From assembly GCA_937895825.1 (NCBI GenBank), contig CALBKP010000070.1:1-38122 (forward strand): DNA of 38,122 nt, written 5' to 3'. Under the pieces are notes generated by a model. It ran no database searches, had not been told where the DNA came from, and saw only the letters and a list, made by a program, of their open reading frames with translations. Below are positions 17,877 through 26,221 of this stretch, piece by piece. A program made the translations under genes and the position numbers. The DNA comes from an uncultured Alistipes sp. (lineage in GTDB: Bacteria > Bacteroidota > Bacteroidia > Bacteroidales > Rikenellaceae). Position 1 is the stretch's first letter; every line of letters begins with the position of its first letter.

Positions 17877-20123
17877 TTAGAAATTAATTGTCACGTTAGC
17901 CAAAAAGTTGATAGGAGCCTGTGGGAAGTAGTATACCTCGTCATAACGCTCCCCATCCCACATGTACGAGTAGCCATAACCGTTTGACTCATAGAGTGTA
18001 GAGAATAGATTTTCGACACGTAGACCAAAGCGTACGCTGTGTTCTGCTTTGGTTCTTAACGTATAGCCCAAGTCGAGATTGGTAACGCAGTAGGCATCCA
18101 ACGACAGCGCCTCAATCTCATTATTGGTAAAGTATTGTTTACCAACATACTGTGTATGCCACAAAGCATCGAATCCAGCAACGTGGAAGTGAGCCGACAC
18201 CGAACCTATTACCGATGGCGAGTATGATATGGTCATTGTGCCGAGGTTTTGACCAAAGGTTGGGCTATCTTTCAACTCGTCGACATAGTCTAAAATCTTA
18301 TTTTCCGAGAGCGTAGCGCTGGCTGCAAGCGTCAACCACTTTGTCGTCCTCCACTCTACCATTAGCTCCACGCCACGACGGAAGCTACGCTCGACGTTCG
18401 TATTCAGAGCATCGTCGCCATCATTGACCATTCCCGTTGCAACCAGCTGGTTGTGGTAGAGCATATAATAGAGGTTTATGCCTGCCGTCACACGCGGCGA
18501 ACTGAAGGTATATCCCGCCTCAATGTCTATGAGACGTTCGGGCTTAGGATAGCTACCATCGTCCGAGAACATATACCTATCAGTGAAGTCCGAGCGTGTA
18601 GGCTCACGGTGTGCCACCGCCGCCGATAGAAAGGCGCGATGCGGGCCGTGAATGTAGCTCAGGCCCAAGCGTGGGTTGAAGAAATTATACCTCTCGTCCA
18701 CATCGATAGGTTGCATCGTAACACCCTCGTCACCCCAGATGGCGTTGTCGTTGGTGCCCCACGCCTTGTAGTGAACGTAACGATACTGCAAGTCGCCAAA
18801 GAGGTGCAGCTCGTTGTCATCACCGCCACGGAGCACCTCCCAGTCGGCACGCACAAAGGCGTTGGCATCCTGCTTCATCACATCGTTATCGTACCAGCGT
18901 CCCGTAACATCGCCTCTATCTAAGCCATCGACCCACGACAGCGTACCCCAGTGCGGGCAGGTGTAGTAGCTCCACGAGCCGCCAAACGTAAGGTCGAGGC
19001 GCGAGATGGTGTAGGTAGCTGCGGCATTGAGGCCTCCGAGGTGGTTGCGCATAATCTTATGGCGTATAAGGTCGGCCTGTTCGACATCCGTTTGCAGGTT
19101 GGTATATCCCGCCAACCACGCATCCTCCTTGTACTGATTATAGTAGCCGTAGCCATAGGTGTAGAAGAGCGTGGCGTTAAGCTGCCAGGCGTTACTGAAA
19201 CGATGGTTTAGGACGAGTTGATTGTTCAGCTGGAGGTAGTTATCCGTCTGGTCGTCGTAGTAGTCGACGTGCGTGCCATCTGCCAAGACGTAGGGACCAT
19301 CCGATGTGGAGTACTGACCCGAGGTATGGTATCTACGGCCATAGAGCGCCATCTCCTCCCTCGACACGCCGTTATACGTAAGGTATGTCTTGGCAGCACC
19401 ACCGAACGACAGCAGCTTGAGCTTGGTGTTGGCATTGTAGTAGCCCGCCTGCACCATATAGCTCTTAAGGTCGGTAGCTCCACGGTCGATGTAGCCATCT
19501 GAGCCTATGTGCGTAAGACGTGCATCCACGACCCAGTGGTCGCGCATAAGTCCCGAGGAGATATGCAGTGCCTGCTTGTTAGTGTTGTACGAGCCGTAGG
19601 AGAGCGATGCTGCGCCGTTAAACTCCGTGGTGAGGGCATCCGTTGTCATCGACACTGAGCCACCAAAGGCTCCAGTACCATTTGTCGAGACACCCGCGCC
19701 ACGCTGCACCTGCACCGAGCCAACAGACGATATGAGGTCAGGCGTATCGTACCAATAGACCGAGTGCGAGTCGGGGTTGTTCATAGCCACGCCGTTGATG
19801 GTGACGTTTATGCGCGTAGCATCCGTGCCACGCAGACGGATAGATGTAGCTCCGATTCCAATACCCGTCTCGTTGGTGGCAATCATCGATGGTGTGAGGG
19901 CAAGAGCCGTGGGTATGTCCGTTCCGTAGCTCGAACGAACGATATCTTCGCGCGTGAGCATATCCTGCGCCACGGGCGTAGAGCGCTTGGCTGCAGTGGT
20001 CTGCACCTCGACAACGTCGATGTCGTAGTTACGTAGTGAGTCGATACCCTCCTCCACGCCTTCGGCATGGAGCGATGCCGCTGAGAGAATGGTTGCGGCA
20101 AAAAAACAAAAAATCCTTTTCAT
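17877..20123 (-). CDS. TonB-dependent outer-membrane receptor, probable thiamine transporter
   Basis: This 748-residue outer-membrane protein begins with a signal peptide (about 1-20, MKRIFCFFAATILSAASLHA). A TonB-box-like segment near VVEVQTTAA leads into the plug (about 43-160), with SIRLRGTDATRINVTINGV and QVQRGAGVSTNGTGAFGGSV. The beta-barrel ends in the terminal Phe of FLANVTINF. It lacks the carboxypeptidase-like N-terminal extension of SusC proteins, and no SusD neighbour is present. The TPP riboswitch in its leader and the downstream pnuT indicate uptake of thiamine or its phosphates, driven by TonB-ExbBD. Expression should fall when TPP is plentiful. Confidence 0.9.
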   Translation of the reverse strand: MKRIFCFFAATILSAASLHAEGVEEGIDSLRNYDIDVVEVQTTAAKRSTPVAQDMLTREDIVRSSYGTDIPTALALTPSMIATNETGIGIGATSIRLRGTDATRINVTINGVAMNNPDSHSVYWYDTPDLISSVGSVQVQRGAGVSTNGTGAFGGSVSMTTDALTTEFNGAASLSYGSYNTNKQALHISSGLMRDHWVVDARLTHIGSDGYIDRGATDLKSYMVQAGYYNANTKLKLLSFGGAAKTYLTYNGVSREEMALYGRRYHTSGQYSTSDGPYVLADGTHVDYYDDQTDNYLQLNNQLVLNHRFSNAWQLNATLFYTYGYGYYNQYKEDAWLAGYTNLQTDVEQADLIRHKIMRNHLGGLNAAATYTISRLDLTFGGSWSYYTCPHWGTLSWVDGLDRGDVTGRWYDNDVMKQDANAFVRADWEVLRGGDDNELHLFGDLQYRYVHYKAWGTNDNAIWGDEGVTMQPIDVDERYNFFNPRLGLSYIHGPHRAFLSAAVAHREPTRSDFTDRYMFSDDGSYPKPERLIDIEAGYTFSSPRVTAGINLYYMLYHNQLVATGMVNDGDDALNTNVERSFRRGVELMVEWRTTKWLTLAASATLSENKILDYVDELKDSPTFGQNLGTMTISYSPSVIGSVSAHFHVAGFDALWHTQYVGKQYFTNNEIEALSLDAYCVTNLDLGYTLRTKAEHSVRFGLRVENLFSTLYESNGYGYSYMWDGERYDEVYYFPQAPINFLANVTINF

Positions 20124-20168
20124 ACTTTATAGTTAGTTAAGTTGAAAAGGGGCGATAATAAGATATGT

Positions 20169-20340
20169 CCTATCCCGGTCTCGGCATTACCCGTATCCGG
20201 TACGATGGGTCTAATCTCAGCCACTTGGCTTCACTACGTTCGATACAGTGGCCGATACAAACAGTGACTGGCACTGCCACAACAGCATATCTGGTGTCTT
20301 GTTCCGCTTGGTAGTGAAGGAGTAGCACCCCTTATGTAGG
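20169..20340 (-). promoter_or_regulatory. TPP riboswitch (THI element)
   Basis: On the minus strand the conserved TPP aptamer elements appear in order: GGGGTGC (from 20331), CTGAGA (20220-20215), ACCC, and GGATACGGGTAATGCCG (20198-20182), ending in CGGGA. P2 can form as CTACT/AGTGG. P3 is a perfect 9-bp stem (CTTCACTAC/GTAGTGAAG, 20319-20311 with 20237-20229) carrying a 73-nt insertion. P1 looks short. The element starts within about 10 nt of the transcription start and ends about 45 nt before the receptor ATG. No T-rich terminator follows, so control is probably at translation. Confidence 0.93.
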
Positions 20341-20342
20341 GG

Positions 20343-20374
20343 CAAAGGTAAACCATATTTTTGAAAAGTGCAAA
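20343..20374 (-). promoter_or_regulatory. Promoter of the thiamine uptake operon
   Basis: TTTG (20374-20371), 20 nt, then TACCTTTG (20350-20343) on the minus strand is a near-perfect Bacteroidetes promoter. The transcript would start about 20337 and open directly with the TPP aptamer. Bases 20375-20445, up to the divergent promoter, hold nothing I recognise. Confidence 0.85.
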
Positions 20375-20445
20375 CCCACTCTAAATATTTACAACGTTAC
20401 CATCCTGCAATCAATGCTATCACTATGCCGTCATCAACTAAACCC

Positions 20446-20476
20446 TTGATTATCTCAATTACTTTTACTATCTTTG
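20446..20476 (+). promoter_or_regulatory. Promoter of the second LRR lipoprotein
   Basis: TTG (20446-20448), 20 nt, TATCTTTG (20469-20476). Transcription would start about 20482, after the upstream in-frame ATG at 20474, which therefore cannot be the start; the ATG at 20519 remains. Confidence 0.8.
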
Positions 20477-20518
20477 CGATGTATATTATTTAGCCGCCAA
20501 TCTAAGTATACATCGATA

Positions 20519-22009
20519 ATGAAACGTCTGCTAATCATAATAACGCTGCCACTAATCATGGTATCGTGCTGGAAGTGTTGGACTGAATCCGACACACCAT
20601 CGAAGCACGTGATCAATTACACTACATCGGATGGCGAGGTCGCACACCTGCATATGCAACCATTAGGTGCTCTATATTTCAATCTCCTCTCCAATACATA
20701 TGAAGATGGCATAGGCACCATAACTTTCAGGCGCGACATCACTACCCTATACAAATATATGTTTGAACACGCCCATCTTACGAGCGTGACACTCCCCGAA
20801 AGTGTAACGAGCATCGGAGATGGTGCATTTAAATCGTGCGAAAAACTCACGCTCGTAAACATCCCCGCAAGCGTAACCCATATCGGCAGCTCCGCCTTTA
20901 GCTGTTGCAACAGTCTCACAGATATCATAACCACCCCAAACATAACCACAATCGAGAGACACACTTACAGCGGATGTATGGGGCTGACCGAGTTAATAAT
21001 TCCCGAGGGCATAACCACGATCAATGCATACGCCTTCCATGGCTGCTACAATCTCAAAAGCGTCACCCTCCCCGAGAGTCTAAAGACGCTCTGCGAGGCC
21101 CCCTTTTGGGGATGTGACAACCTCGAAACCTTTAGTGGCAAGTTTGCATCCGACGACGGCAAGTATCTCCACAGCGCGGGCACACTCCTTGCCATCGCAC
21201 CAGCCAACGTTACAGAGTACTCGATACCGGAGTCGATAACCGAGATAGGGAATTACGCCTTGAGCGGCTGTAAAAATATCACGAACATCACGCTCCACGA
21301 CGATGTAACACTCATTGGTGAGGGGGCGTTCTATAATTGTGAATCGCTCGAGATCATCAACCTTCCCCAAAGCATCACACGATTGAGCGCAATGGCATTT
21401 AGCGAATGTCACAATATTAAGGATATAGTTATTCCTAACAGCCTCAGCACGATTGAATCTCTCACCTTTTCCAACTGTCACAGCCTCAAAAGAGTAACGA
21501 TTCCAAAAAGTATCAAGTCGATTGAGGACAACGCATTTAACGGTTGCGTATACCTTACCGATATTACCATCCCCGAGAGTGTAACGACAATCGGAAGCGG
21601 TGCATTTTACAACTGTCGTAGCATTAAAGATATAGTTATACCAGAGAGTATTACAGATATAGATGAATATACGTTCCACGGCTGTCAATCCCTCGAGAGT
21701 ATTACCCTACCGAGCAGTCTTCAAACCATCGGGCACAAGGCCTTTTTCTATTGCCACGCCCTAAGTGAGGTAACCATTCCAGAGGGTGTAACGACAATCG
21801 GCAACTCAGCCTTTGCTCATTGCTACCAGCTCTCACACGTATACTGCAAGGCGCAGACTCCACCCACTATCGAAGCAGATATATTTCTTGAGCACCACGC
21901 CGATTTCAAGATATACGTACCCATAGGGTGTAGCGAGAGCTACAAGAGCGCCGAAGGATGGAGCGACTATGCCGATGCCATCGTTGAGCGCAACTCGTCA
22001 GCCAATTAA
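20519..22009 (+). CDS. BspA-like leucine-rich-repeat lipoprotein
   Basis: The 496-residue protein starts MKRLLIIITLPLIMVSC, a lipoprotein signal with lipid Cys17. Most of the rest is about fifteen 23-residue LRR_5 repeats (for example LTSVTLPESVTSIGDGAFKSC). They are interrupted once by an island GKFASDDGKYLHSAGTLLAIA and end in a cap, YCKAQTPPT...KIYVPIG...YKSAEGWSDYADAI. The island and cap are also found in the large LRR protein at the left edge, so the two are related. It stands alone between its own promoter and terminator. Members of the family often act in adhesion or host interaction; the target here is unknown. Confidence 0.93.
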   Translation: MKRLLIIITLPLIMVSCWKCWTESDTPSKHVINYTTSDGEVAHLHMQPLGALYFNLLSNTYEDGIGTITFRRDITTLYKYMFEHAHLTSVTLPESVTSIGDGAFKSCEKLTLVNIPASVTHIGSSAFSCCNSLTDIITTPNITTIERHTYSGCMGLTELIIPEGITTINAYAFHGCYNLKSVTLPESLKTLCEAPFWGCDNLETFSGKFASDDGKYLHSAGTLLAIAPANVTEYSIPESITEIGNYALSGCKNITNITLHDDVTLIGEGAFYNCESLEIINLPQSITRLSAMAFSECHNIKDIVIPNSLSTIESLTFSNCHSLKRVTIPKSIKSIEDNAFNGCVYLTDITIPESVTTIGSGAFYNCRSIKDIVIPESITDIDEYTFHGCQSLESITLPSSLQTIGHKAFFYCHALSEVTIPEGVTTIGNSAFAHCYQLSHVYCKAQTPPTIEADIFLEHHADFKIYVPIGCSESYKSAEGWSDYADAIVERNSSAN

Positions 22010-22035
22010 TCAGTAAACAAAAGCAAACAACAGAT

Positions 22036-22074
22036 AGAGATTGCCAGCCCGCAAGGCGAGCAATCTCTGTTTCT
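22036..22074 (+). terminator. Terminator after the LRR lipoprotein
   Basis: AGAGATTGC (22036-22044) pairs with GCAATCTCT (22060-22068); an inner GCC/GGC stem has a CGCAA loop, and GTTTCTATT follows. It lies 27 nt past the stop codon. Confidence 0.75.
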
Positions 22075-22109
22075 ATTGCCCTTGCACGACTTCCTGTGCG
22101 CGCGTGCGA

Positions 22110-22140
22110 TTTGCTTATTCAATTTTTATTTGTACCTTTG
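22110..22140 (+). promoter_or_regulatory. Promoter of rpe and downstream genes
   Basis: TTTG (22110-22113), 19 nt, TACCTTTG (22133-22140). The predicted start about 22146 gives a leader of about 35 nt before the rpe ATG at 22181 and rules out the frame-extending upstream ATG at 22076. Confidence 0.85.
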
Positions 22141-22180
22141 TCAAAATATAAAGATACAAAGCCTAAAACTACCTAAGACT

Positions 22181-22834
22181 ATGAAACGAATTATTGCACC
22201 GTCGGTACTATCAGCCGACTTCGGAAACCTCAATCGCGATATGGAGATGCTTAACCGCTCGCAGGCCGAGTGGGTACACGTCGACGTTATGGATGGTGTT
22301 TTTGTGCCCAACATATCGTTTGGCTTCCCGCTAATGAAGCCGCTACGCAAGGGTACTGAGAAGGTGCTCGACGTGCATCTTATGATTACGGCTCCCGAAA
22401 AGTATGTGGAGCGTTTCGTCGAGGCGGGAGCAGACTACGTCACCTTCCACTACGAGGCTACCGAGAACATCCAGCAGTGTATAGACCTCATTCGCAAGGC
22501 GGGTGCTAAGGTCGGTATCTCAATAAAGCCTGGCACCGAGCCCGAGGTACTCGATGAGTGGCTCGCGCAACTTGACCTCATCCTTGTTATGAGTGTAGAG
22601 CCTGGCTTCGGCGGACAGAAGTTTATGCCCTCGTCTATCGCCAAGTGCGAGTACCTCGCGAAGAAGAAGCAGGAGCTCGGCCTCGGCGACCTTATCATAG
22701 AGGTAGATGGCGGCATCTCAGCCTCAAACTCACGCATGCTCTTCGACGCAGGTGCCGAGGCGTTAGTTGCTGGCAGCTCGGTATTTGGCGCACCCTCGCC
22801 CGAGCAGGCTATCGTAGATATGCTCAACTCATAA
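22181..22834 (+). CDS. rpe: Ribulose-phosphate 3-epimerase
   Basis: Rpe interconverts ribulose 5-phosphate and xylulose 5-phosphate in the pentose phosphate pathway. With the start at 22181 the protein is 217 residues, normal for this TIM-barrel family, beginning MKRIIAPSVLSADFGNL. Metal and substrate motifs are present: HVDVMDGVFVPNISFG, DVHLMI..PEKYV, FHYEAT, MSVEPGFGGQKFMP and EVDGGI. The catalytic Asp pair lies in VDVMDG and EVDGG. The ABC-F gene starts 10 nt after its stop, so the two are probably cotranscribed. Confidence 0.97.
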   Translation: MKRIIAPSVLSADFGNLNRDMEMLNRSQAEWVHVDVMDGVFVPNISFGFPLMKPLRKGTEKVLDVHLMITAPEKYVERFVEAGADYVTFHYEATENIQQCIDLIRKAGAKVGISIKPGTEPEVLDEWLAQLDLILVMSVEPGFGGQKFMPSSIAKCEYLAKKKQELGLGDLIIEVDGGISASNSRMLFDAGAEALVAGSSVFGAPSPEQAIVDMLNS

Positions 22835-22844
22835 ACCACAAAAG

Positions 22845-24773
22845 ATGATTTCGCTCGACAACCTATCCATCAGCTACGGAGGCTGGACTCTCTTTGACGG
22901 CATATCGTTCATGATCAACCCCAAGGATCGCATAGGCCTTGTGGGTAAGAATGGCGCTGGCAAGACCACGCTCCTGCGTGTCATCACTGGCGAGCAGCAG
23001 CCCACAGAGGGTGCTGTGACCATCAATGGTGAGTGCACGATAGGCTACCTGCCGCAGCAGATGCGCGTGGCCGACACCACTACGCTTGTGGCCGAGACAG
23101 CCAAGGCCTTCGACGAGGTGCTACGCATAGAGGCCGACATCGAGCGTCTGACCACCGAAATTGCCGCACGCACGGACTACGAGACGGAAGCCTATGCCGA
23201 GCTCATACACCGCCTTAACGATGCCAACGACCGCTACCACATTCTCGGTGGCGACACACGCGAGGCAGACATCGAGCGCACGCTACTCGGTCTCGGCTTC
23301 AAACGCACCGACTTCGAGCGTCCCACGCGCGAGTTCTCGGGTGGCTGGCGTATGCGTATCGAGCTGGCAAAGCTACTCCTTCGTCGTCCCTCGATTTTCC
23401 TCCTCGACGAGCCCACCAACCACCTCGACATCGAGAGTATCCAGTGGCTGGAGGAGTACCTCAAAAACTATAACGGTGCCGTACTCCTCATCTCGCATGA
23501 CAGGGCGTTTCTCGATAACGTAACCACCCGCACGGTAGAGCTCTCTTTGGGCAAGATATACGACTACAAAGTGCCCTACTCGAAGTATGTAGTTCTGCGC
23601 CAGGAGCGTAGGGAGCAGCAGATGGCCGCCTACGAAAACCAGCAGCGCATGATCGAGAAGACCGAGGAGTTCATCGAGAAATTCCGTTACAAGCCTACGA
23701 AGAGTAACCAGGTGCAGTCGCGCATCAAGCAGCTCGAGAAGATCGACCGCATTGAGGTCGACGAGGAGGATCTCTCGCGCCTAAATATCAAGTTTCCACC
23801 AGCACCCCGCTCGGGACAGATCGTCGCCGACATCAAGGGCGTTGGCAAGGCCTTCGACTCAAAGCGAGTATTCAGCGATGCAGAGTTTACCATCGAGCGC
23901 GGCCAGAAGATAGCCCTCGTAGGACGTAATGGCGAGGGTAAAACGACACTTGCCCGCATGCTCATAGGCGAGCTTGAGCCCACCGAGGGTGAGATAAAGA
24001 TTGGCGCTAACGTCAACATAGGCTACTACGCCCAGAATCAGGACGACCTCATGGATGGCGAGTTCACTGTGTTCGACACACTCGACCGTGTTGCTGTGGG
24101 CGATATCCGCACACGCCTGAGGGACATCCTCGGTGCGTTCCTCTTCCGTGGCGAGGATATAGACAAGAAAGTGAAGGTACTCTCGGGTGGCGAGCGTTCG
24201 CGCCTGGCCATGGCTCGCCTTATGCTCGAACCATACAACCTCCTTGTGCTCGACGAGCCCACGAACCATATGGACATGCGCTCGAAGGATATCCTTAAAA
24301 ACGCTCTTCAGAAGTACGACGGCACCGTTGTCGTTGTATCGCACGACAGAGAGTTCCTCGACGGCCTCGTCGACCGCATCTACGAGTTTCGCGATGGTGG
24401 CGTGAGAGAGTACCTTGGCGACATATGGTACTTCTTGGAGAAGCGCAAGGTGGAATCGTTGCAAGATATCGAGCGCCACGATAAGCCCCAGGCTAAGGCC
24501 GAGGAGAGTACAAACAGCAGCGGCAAGTTGAGCTACGAGCAGAAGAAAGAGCAAGAGAAGCTACTGCGTAAGCTACGCAAGGCTGTGGAGATGGTCGAGG
24601 AGGAACTTGCCGTGGTGGAGGGTGAGATTGCCGCCTACGATGCACGCTTTGCCGTGGCCACGGAGTATAACGCCGACGACTACGCCCAGTACAACGCCTT
24701 GAAAGCACGCTACGACCACCTTATGCACGAGTGGGAGAAGGCCGCATACGAGTTAGAAATTAGTAGTGAGTAA
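22845..24773 (+). CDS. ABC-F family ATPase (ribosome-associated)
   Basis: The 642-residue protein has two ABC ATPase domains and no membrane domain, the ABC-F plan. Domain 1 has Walker A GLVGKNGAGKTTLL, signature FSGGWRMRIELAKLL and Walker B IFLLDEPTNHLD. Domain 2 has ALVGRNGEGKTTLA, LSGGERSRLAMARLM and LLVLDEPTNHMD. The linker between them (about residues 240-320, rich in Lys, Arg and Glu) corresponds to the P-site tRNA-interaction motif, and the C-terminus (about 550-640) is a coiled coil, as in Uup/YdiF-type members. ABC-F proteins act on stalled ribosomes, and some give antibiotic protection. The exact subfamily cannot be fixed by eye. Confidence 0.93.
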   Translation: MISLDNLSISYGGWTLFDGISFMINPKDRIGLVGKNGAGKTTLLRVITGEQQPTEGAVTINGECTIGYLPQQMRVADTTTLVAETAKAFDEVLRIEADIERLTTEIAARTDYETEAYAELIHRLNDANDRYHILGGDTREADIERTLLGLGFKRTDFERPTREFSGGWRMRIELAKLLLRRPSIFLLDEPTNHLDIESIQWLEEYLKNYNGAVLLISHDRAFLDNVTTRTVELSLGKIYDYKVPYSKYVVLRQERREQQMAAYENQQRMIEKTEEFIEKFRYKPTKSNQVQSRIKQLEKIDRIEVDEEDLSRLNIKFPPAPRSGQIVADIKGVGKAFDSKRVFSDAEFTIERGQKIALVGRNGEGKTTLARMLIGELEPTEGEIKIGANVNIGYYAQNQDDLMDGEFTVFDTLDRVAVGDIRTRLRDILGAFLFRGEDIDKKVKVLSGGERSRLAMARLMLEPYNLLVLDEPTNHMDMRSKDILKNALQKYDGTVVVVSHDREFLDGLVDRIYEFRDGGVREYLGDIWYFLEKRKVESLQDIERHDKPQAKAEESTNSSGKLSYEQKKEQEKLLRKLRKAVEMVEEELAVVEGEIAAYDARFAVATEYNADDYAQYNALKARYDHLMHEWEKAAYELEISSE

Positions 24774-24796
24774 TTAATAATAAATATATCCTTATC

Positions 24797-24895
24797 TATC
24801 GTGTCATTCTGAACAGAGTGAAGAATCTCCTAATCATTGCTACATGCACCGCCAATGAGAGCTTGAGAGCCTTCGCCATGCTCAGGATGACGATA
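24797..24895. repeat. Imperfect palindromic intergenic repeat
   Basis: A 33-nt left arm (24797-24829, containing GTCATTCTGA and AAGAATCTC) and a 31-nt right arm (24865-24895, containing CTCAGGATGAC) are imperfect inverted copies separated by 35 nt. The core resembles the GTCATTCTGAG...CTCAGAATGAC element scattered in many Bacteroidetes and other genomes. It fills the 150-nt gap between the ABC-F gene and rlmB. No ORF lies inside, so any mobility would need an enzyme in trans. Confidence 0.75.
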
Positions 24896-24923
24896 TAAAG
24901 CGACAATAAGTAATTAGCAATAT

Positions 24924-25655
24924 ATGGAAAACATTATTTTCGGTATTCGCCCCGTTGCTGAGGCTATCGAGGCACGCAAGCAGATCGAGCGCATCTACAT
25001 AAAGAAGGGTGCCGATGGTCAGCTTATGAACGACCTTAAGGATCTTATGTCGCGCCACCATCTGCGCTGGCAGGAGGTGCCCATCGAGAAGCTCAACCGC
25101 CTAACACGTGGCAACCACCAGGGCGTAGTCGCCCAGATTGCCGCTATTGAGTATGTGGAGCTCACCGACATCCTCGAGCGCGTACCCGAGGACGAGACTC
25201 CCCTAATCGTGGTATTCGACGGCGTTACTGACGTGCGCAACTTCGGAGGCATCGCCCGCTCGGCAGAGTGCGCTGGTGCTCATGGTCTTATCACACCGCT
25301 AAAGAACTCTGCACCAGTAAATGCCGATGCCATACGTTCGTCGGCAGGTGCTCTTAATAACATTCCAGTCTGCCGCGTAGGCTCTATTCGCAATACGCTC
25401 AAGGCTCTGCAGACCGAGGGTTTCCAAATTGTAGCAGCCACGGAGAAGAGCCGCAAGCTACTCTACGATGCCGACTTCCGCAAGCCCACGGCTATCGTCA
25501 TGGGAGCCGAGGATAAGGGCATATCTAAGGAGGTGCTTAAGCTATGCGACGAGCAGCTCGCTATACCGCTCATCGGCCACACCGAGTCGTTGAATGTCTC
25601 AGCAGCTGCCGCCATCATGCTCTTCGAGGTTGTCCGCCAGCGTATCGGTGATTAA
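24924..25655 (+). CDS. rlmB: 23S rRNA 2'-O-ribose methyltransferase, RlmB/TrmH type
   Basis: This SPOUT-family methyltransferase of 243 residues is likely to methylate G2251 of 23S rRNA using SAM. The N-terminal substrate-binding domain (about 1-75) begins IIFGIRPVAEAIEA and includes GNHQGVVAQI. The SpoU catalytic domain has motif 1 DGVTDVRNFGGIARSAECAGA with the catalytic Arg, motif 2 IVMGAEDKGISKEV and motif 3 IPLIGHTESLNVSAAAAIMLFE, which form the knotted SAM site. It sits 150 nt after the ABC-F gene with a repeat between. The metalloprotein gene follows after 8 nt. Both neighbours fit a ribosome-related role. Confidence 0.93.
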   Translation: MENIIFGIRPVAEAIEARKQIERIYIKKGADGQLMNDLKDLMSRHHLRWQEVPIEKLNRLTRGNHQGVVAQIAAIEYVELTDILERVPEDETPLIVVFDGVTDVRNFGGIARSAECAGAHGLITPLKNSAPVNADAIRSSAGALNNIPVCRVGSIRNTLKALQTEGFQIVAATEKSRKLLYDADFRKPTAIVMGAEDKGISKEVLKLCDEQLAIPLIGHTESLNVSAAAAIMLFEVVRQRIGD

Positions 25656-25663
25656 TAATAGCT

Positions 25664-26221
25664 ATGGGCATCGTTCGCCATCCGAGATTGGGAGATATAG
25701 AGTGTGTACGTTCACTGCGTACACGCTCTATTCGTCTTCAAGTTAGGGCCGACGGCACACTACGCCTCACCTACCCACTCTTCACACCACAGAGTCGCGC
25801 CATCGCCTTTGCCGAGAGCAAGGCCTCGTGGATCATAAAGCGACGCGAACAGATGGCCAACCACCCCACAATCTCTCGCACCGAGCTCAACACTCTACGC
25901 CGTGAGGCTCGTAGGACGATACCCGCACTCGTTGCCACCCTTGCCCAACGCCACGGCTTTCGCTACACCTCGCTACGTATCTCCTCAGCACGTACACGCT
26001 GGGGCTCATGCAGCGGCAAAGATGGCATAAGCATCTCGCTCTACGTTATGCTCCTCCCCGACCATCTGCGCGAGTTTATCGTCCTCCACGAGCTCTGCCA
26101 CACCCGCCACCACAACCACTCGACAGACTTCCACGCACTCTTAGACACCCTATGCGAGGGCAAAGAGAAGGCCCTTAACCGAGAGTTAAAGGCCTACAAA
26201 ATTCCACACCTAAGCGAGTAG
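25664..26221 (+). CDS. YgjP-like M48-type metal-dependent hydrolase (DUF45)
   Basis: The 185-residue protein carries the YgjP/DUF45 pattern: ARTRWGSCSGKDGISIS (about 109-125), then FIVLHELCHTRHHNHSTDFH (about 138-157) with the HExxH zinc site (H142, E143, H146) and a likely third ligand at H157. It has no signal peptide or membrane segment, so it should be cytoplasmic. E. coli YgjP has been reported as a UTP pyrophosphatase; whether that applies here is unknown. The gene follows rlmB by 8 nt. Its TAG stop abuts the ispE stop on the other strand with no base between. Confidence 0.87.
   Translation: MGIVRHPRLGDIECVRSLRTRSIRLQVRADGTLRLTYPLFTPQSRAIAFAESKASWIIKRREQMANHPTISRTELNTLRREARRTIPALVATLAQRHGFRYTSLRISSARTRWGSCSGKDGISISLYVMLLPDHLREFIVLHELCHTRHHNHSTDFHALLDTLCEGKEKALNRELKAYKIPHLSE

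Noticed and set aside
22076..22180. Upstream ATG giving Rpe a 35-residue extension
   Set aside because: It lies upstream of a near-perfect promoter (22110-22140) and the extension has no family match.
22845..24773. Calling the ABC-F protein an antibiotic-resistance determinant
   Set aside because: Its setting beside rpe and rlmB and its Uup/YdiF-like coiled coil suggest a housekeeping role; resistance cannot be inferred from the sequence alone.
24774..24923. Possible insertion-sequence remnant before rlmB
   Set aside because: There is no transposase fragment and no clear target duplication; the palindromic arms fit a small dispersed repeat better.
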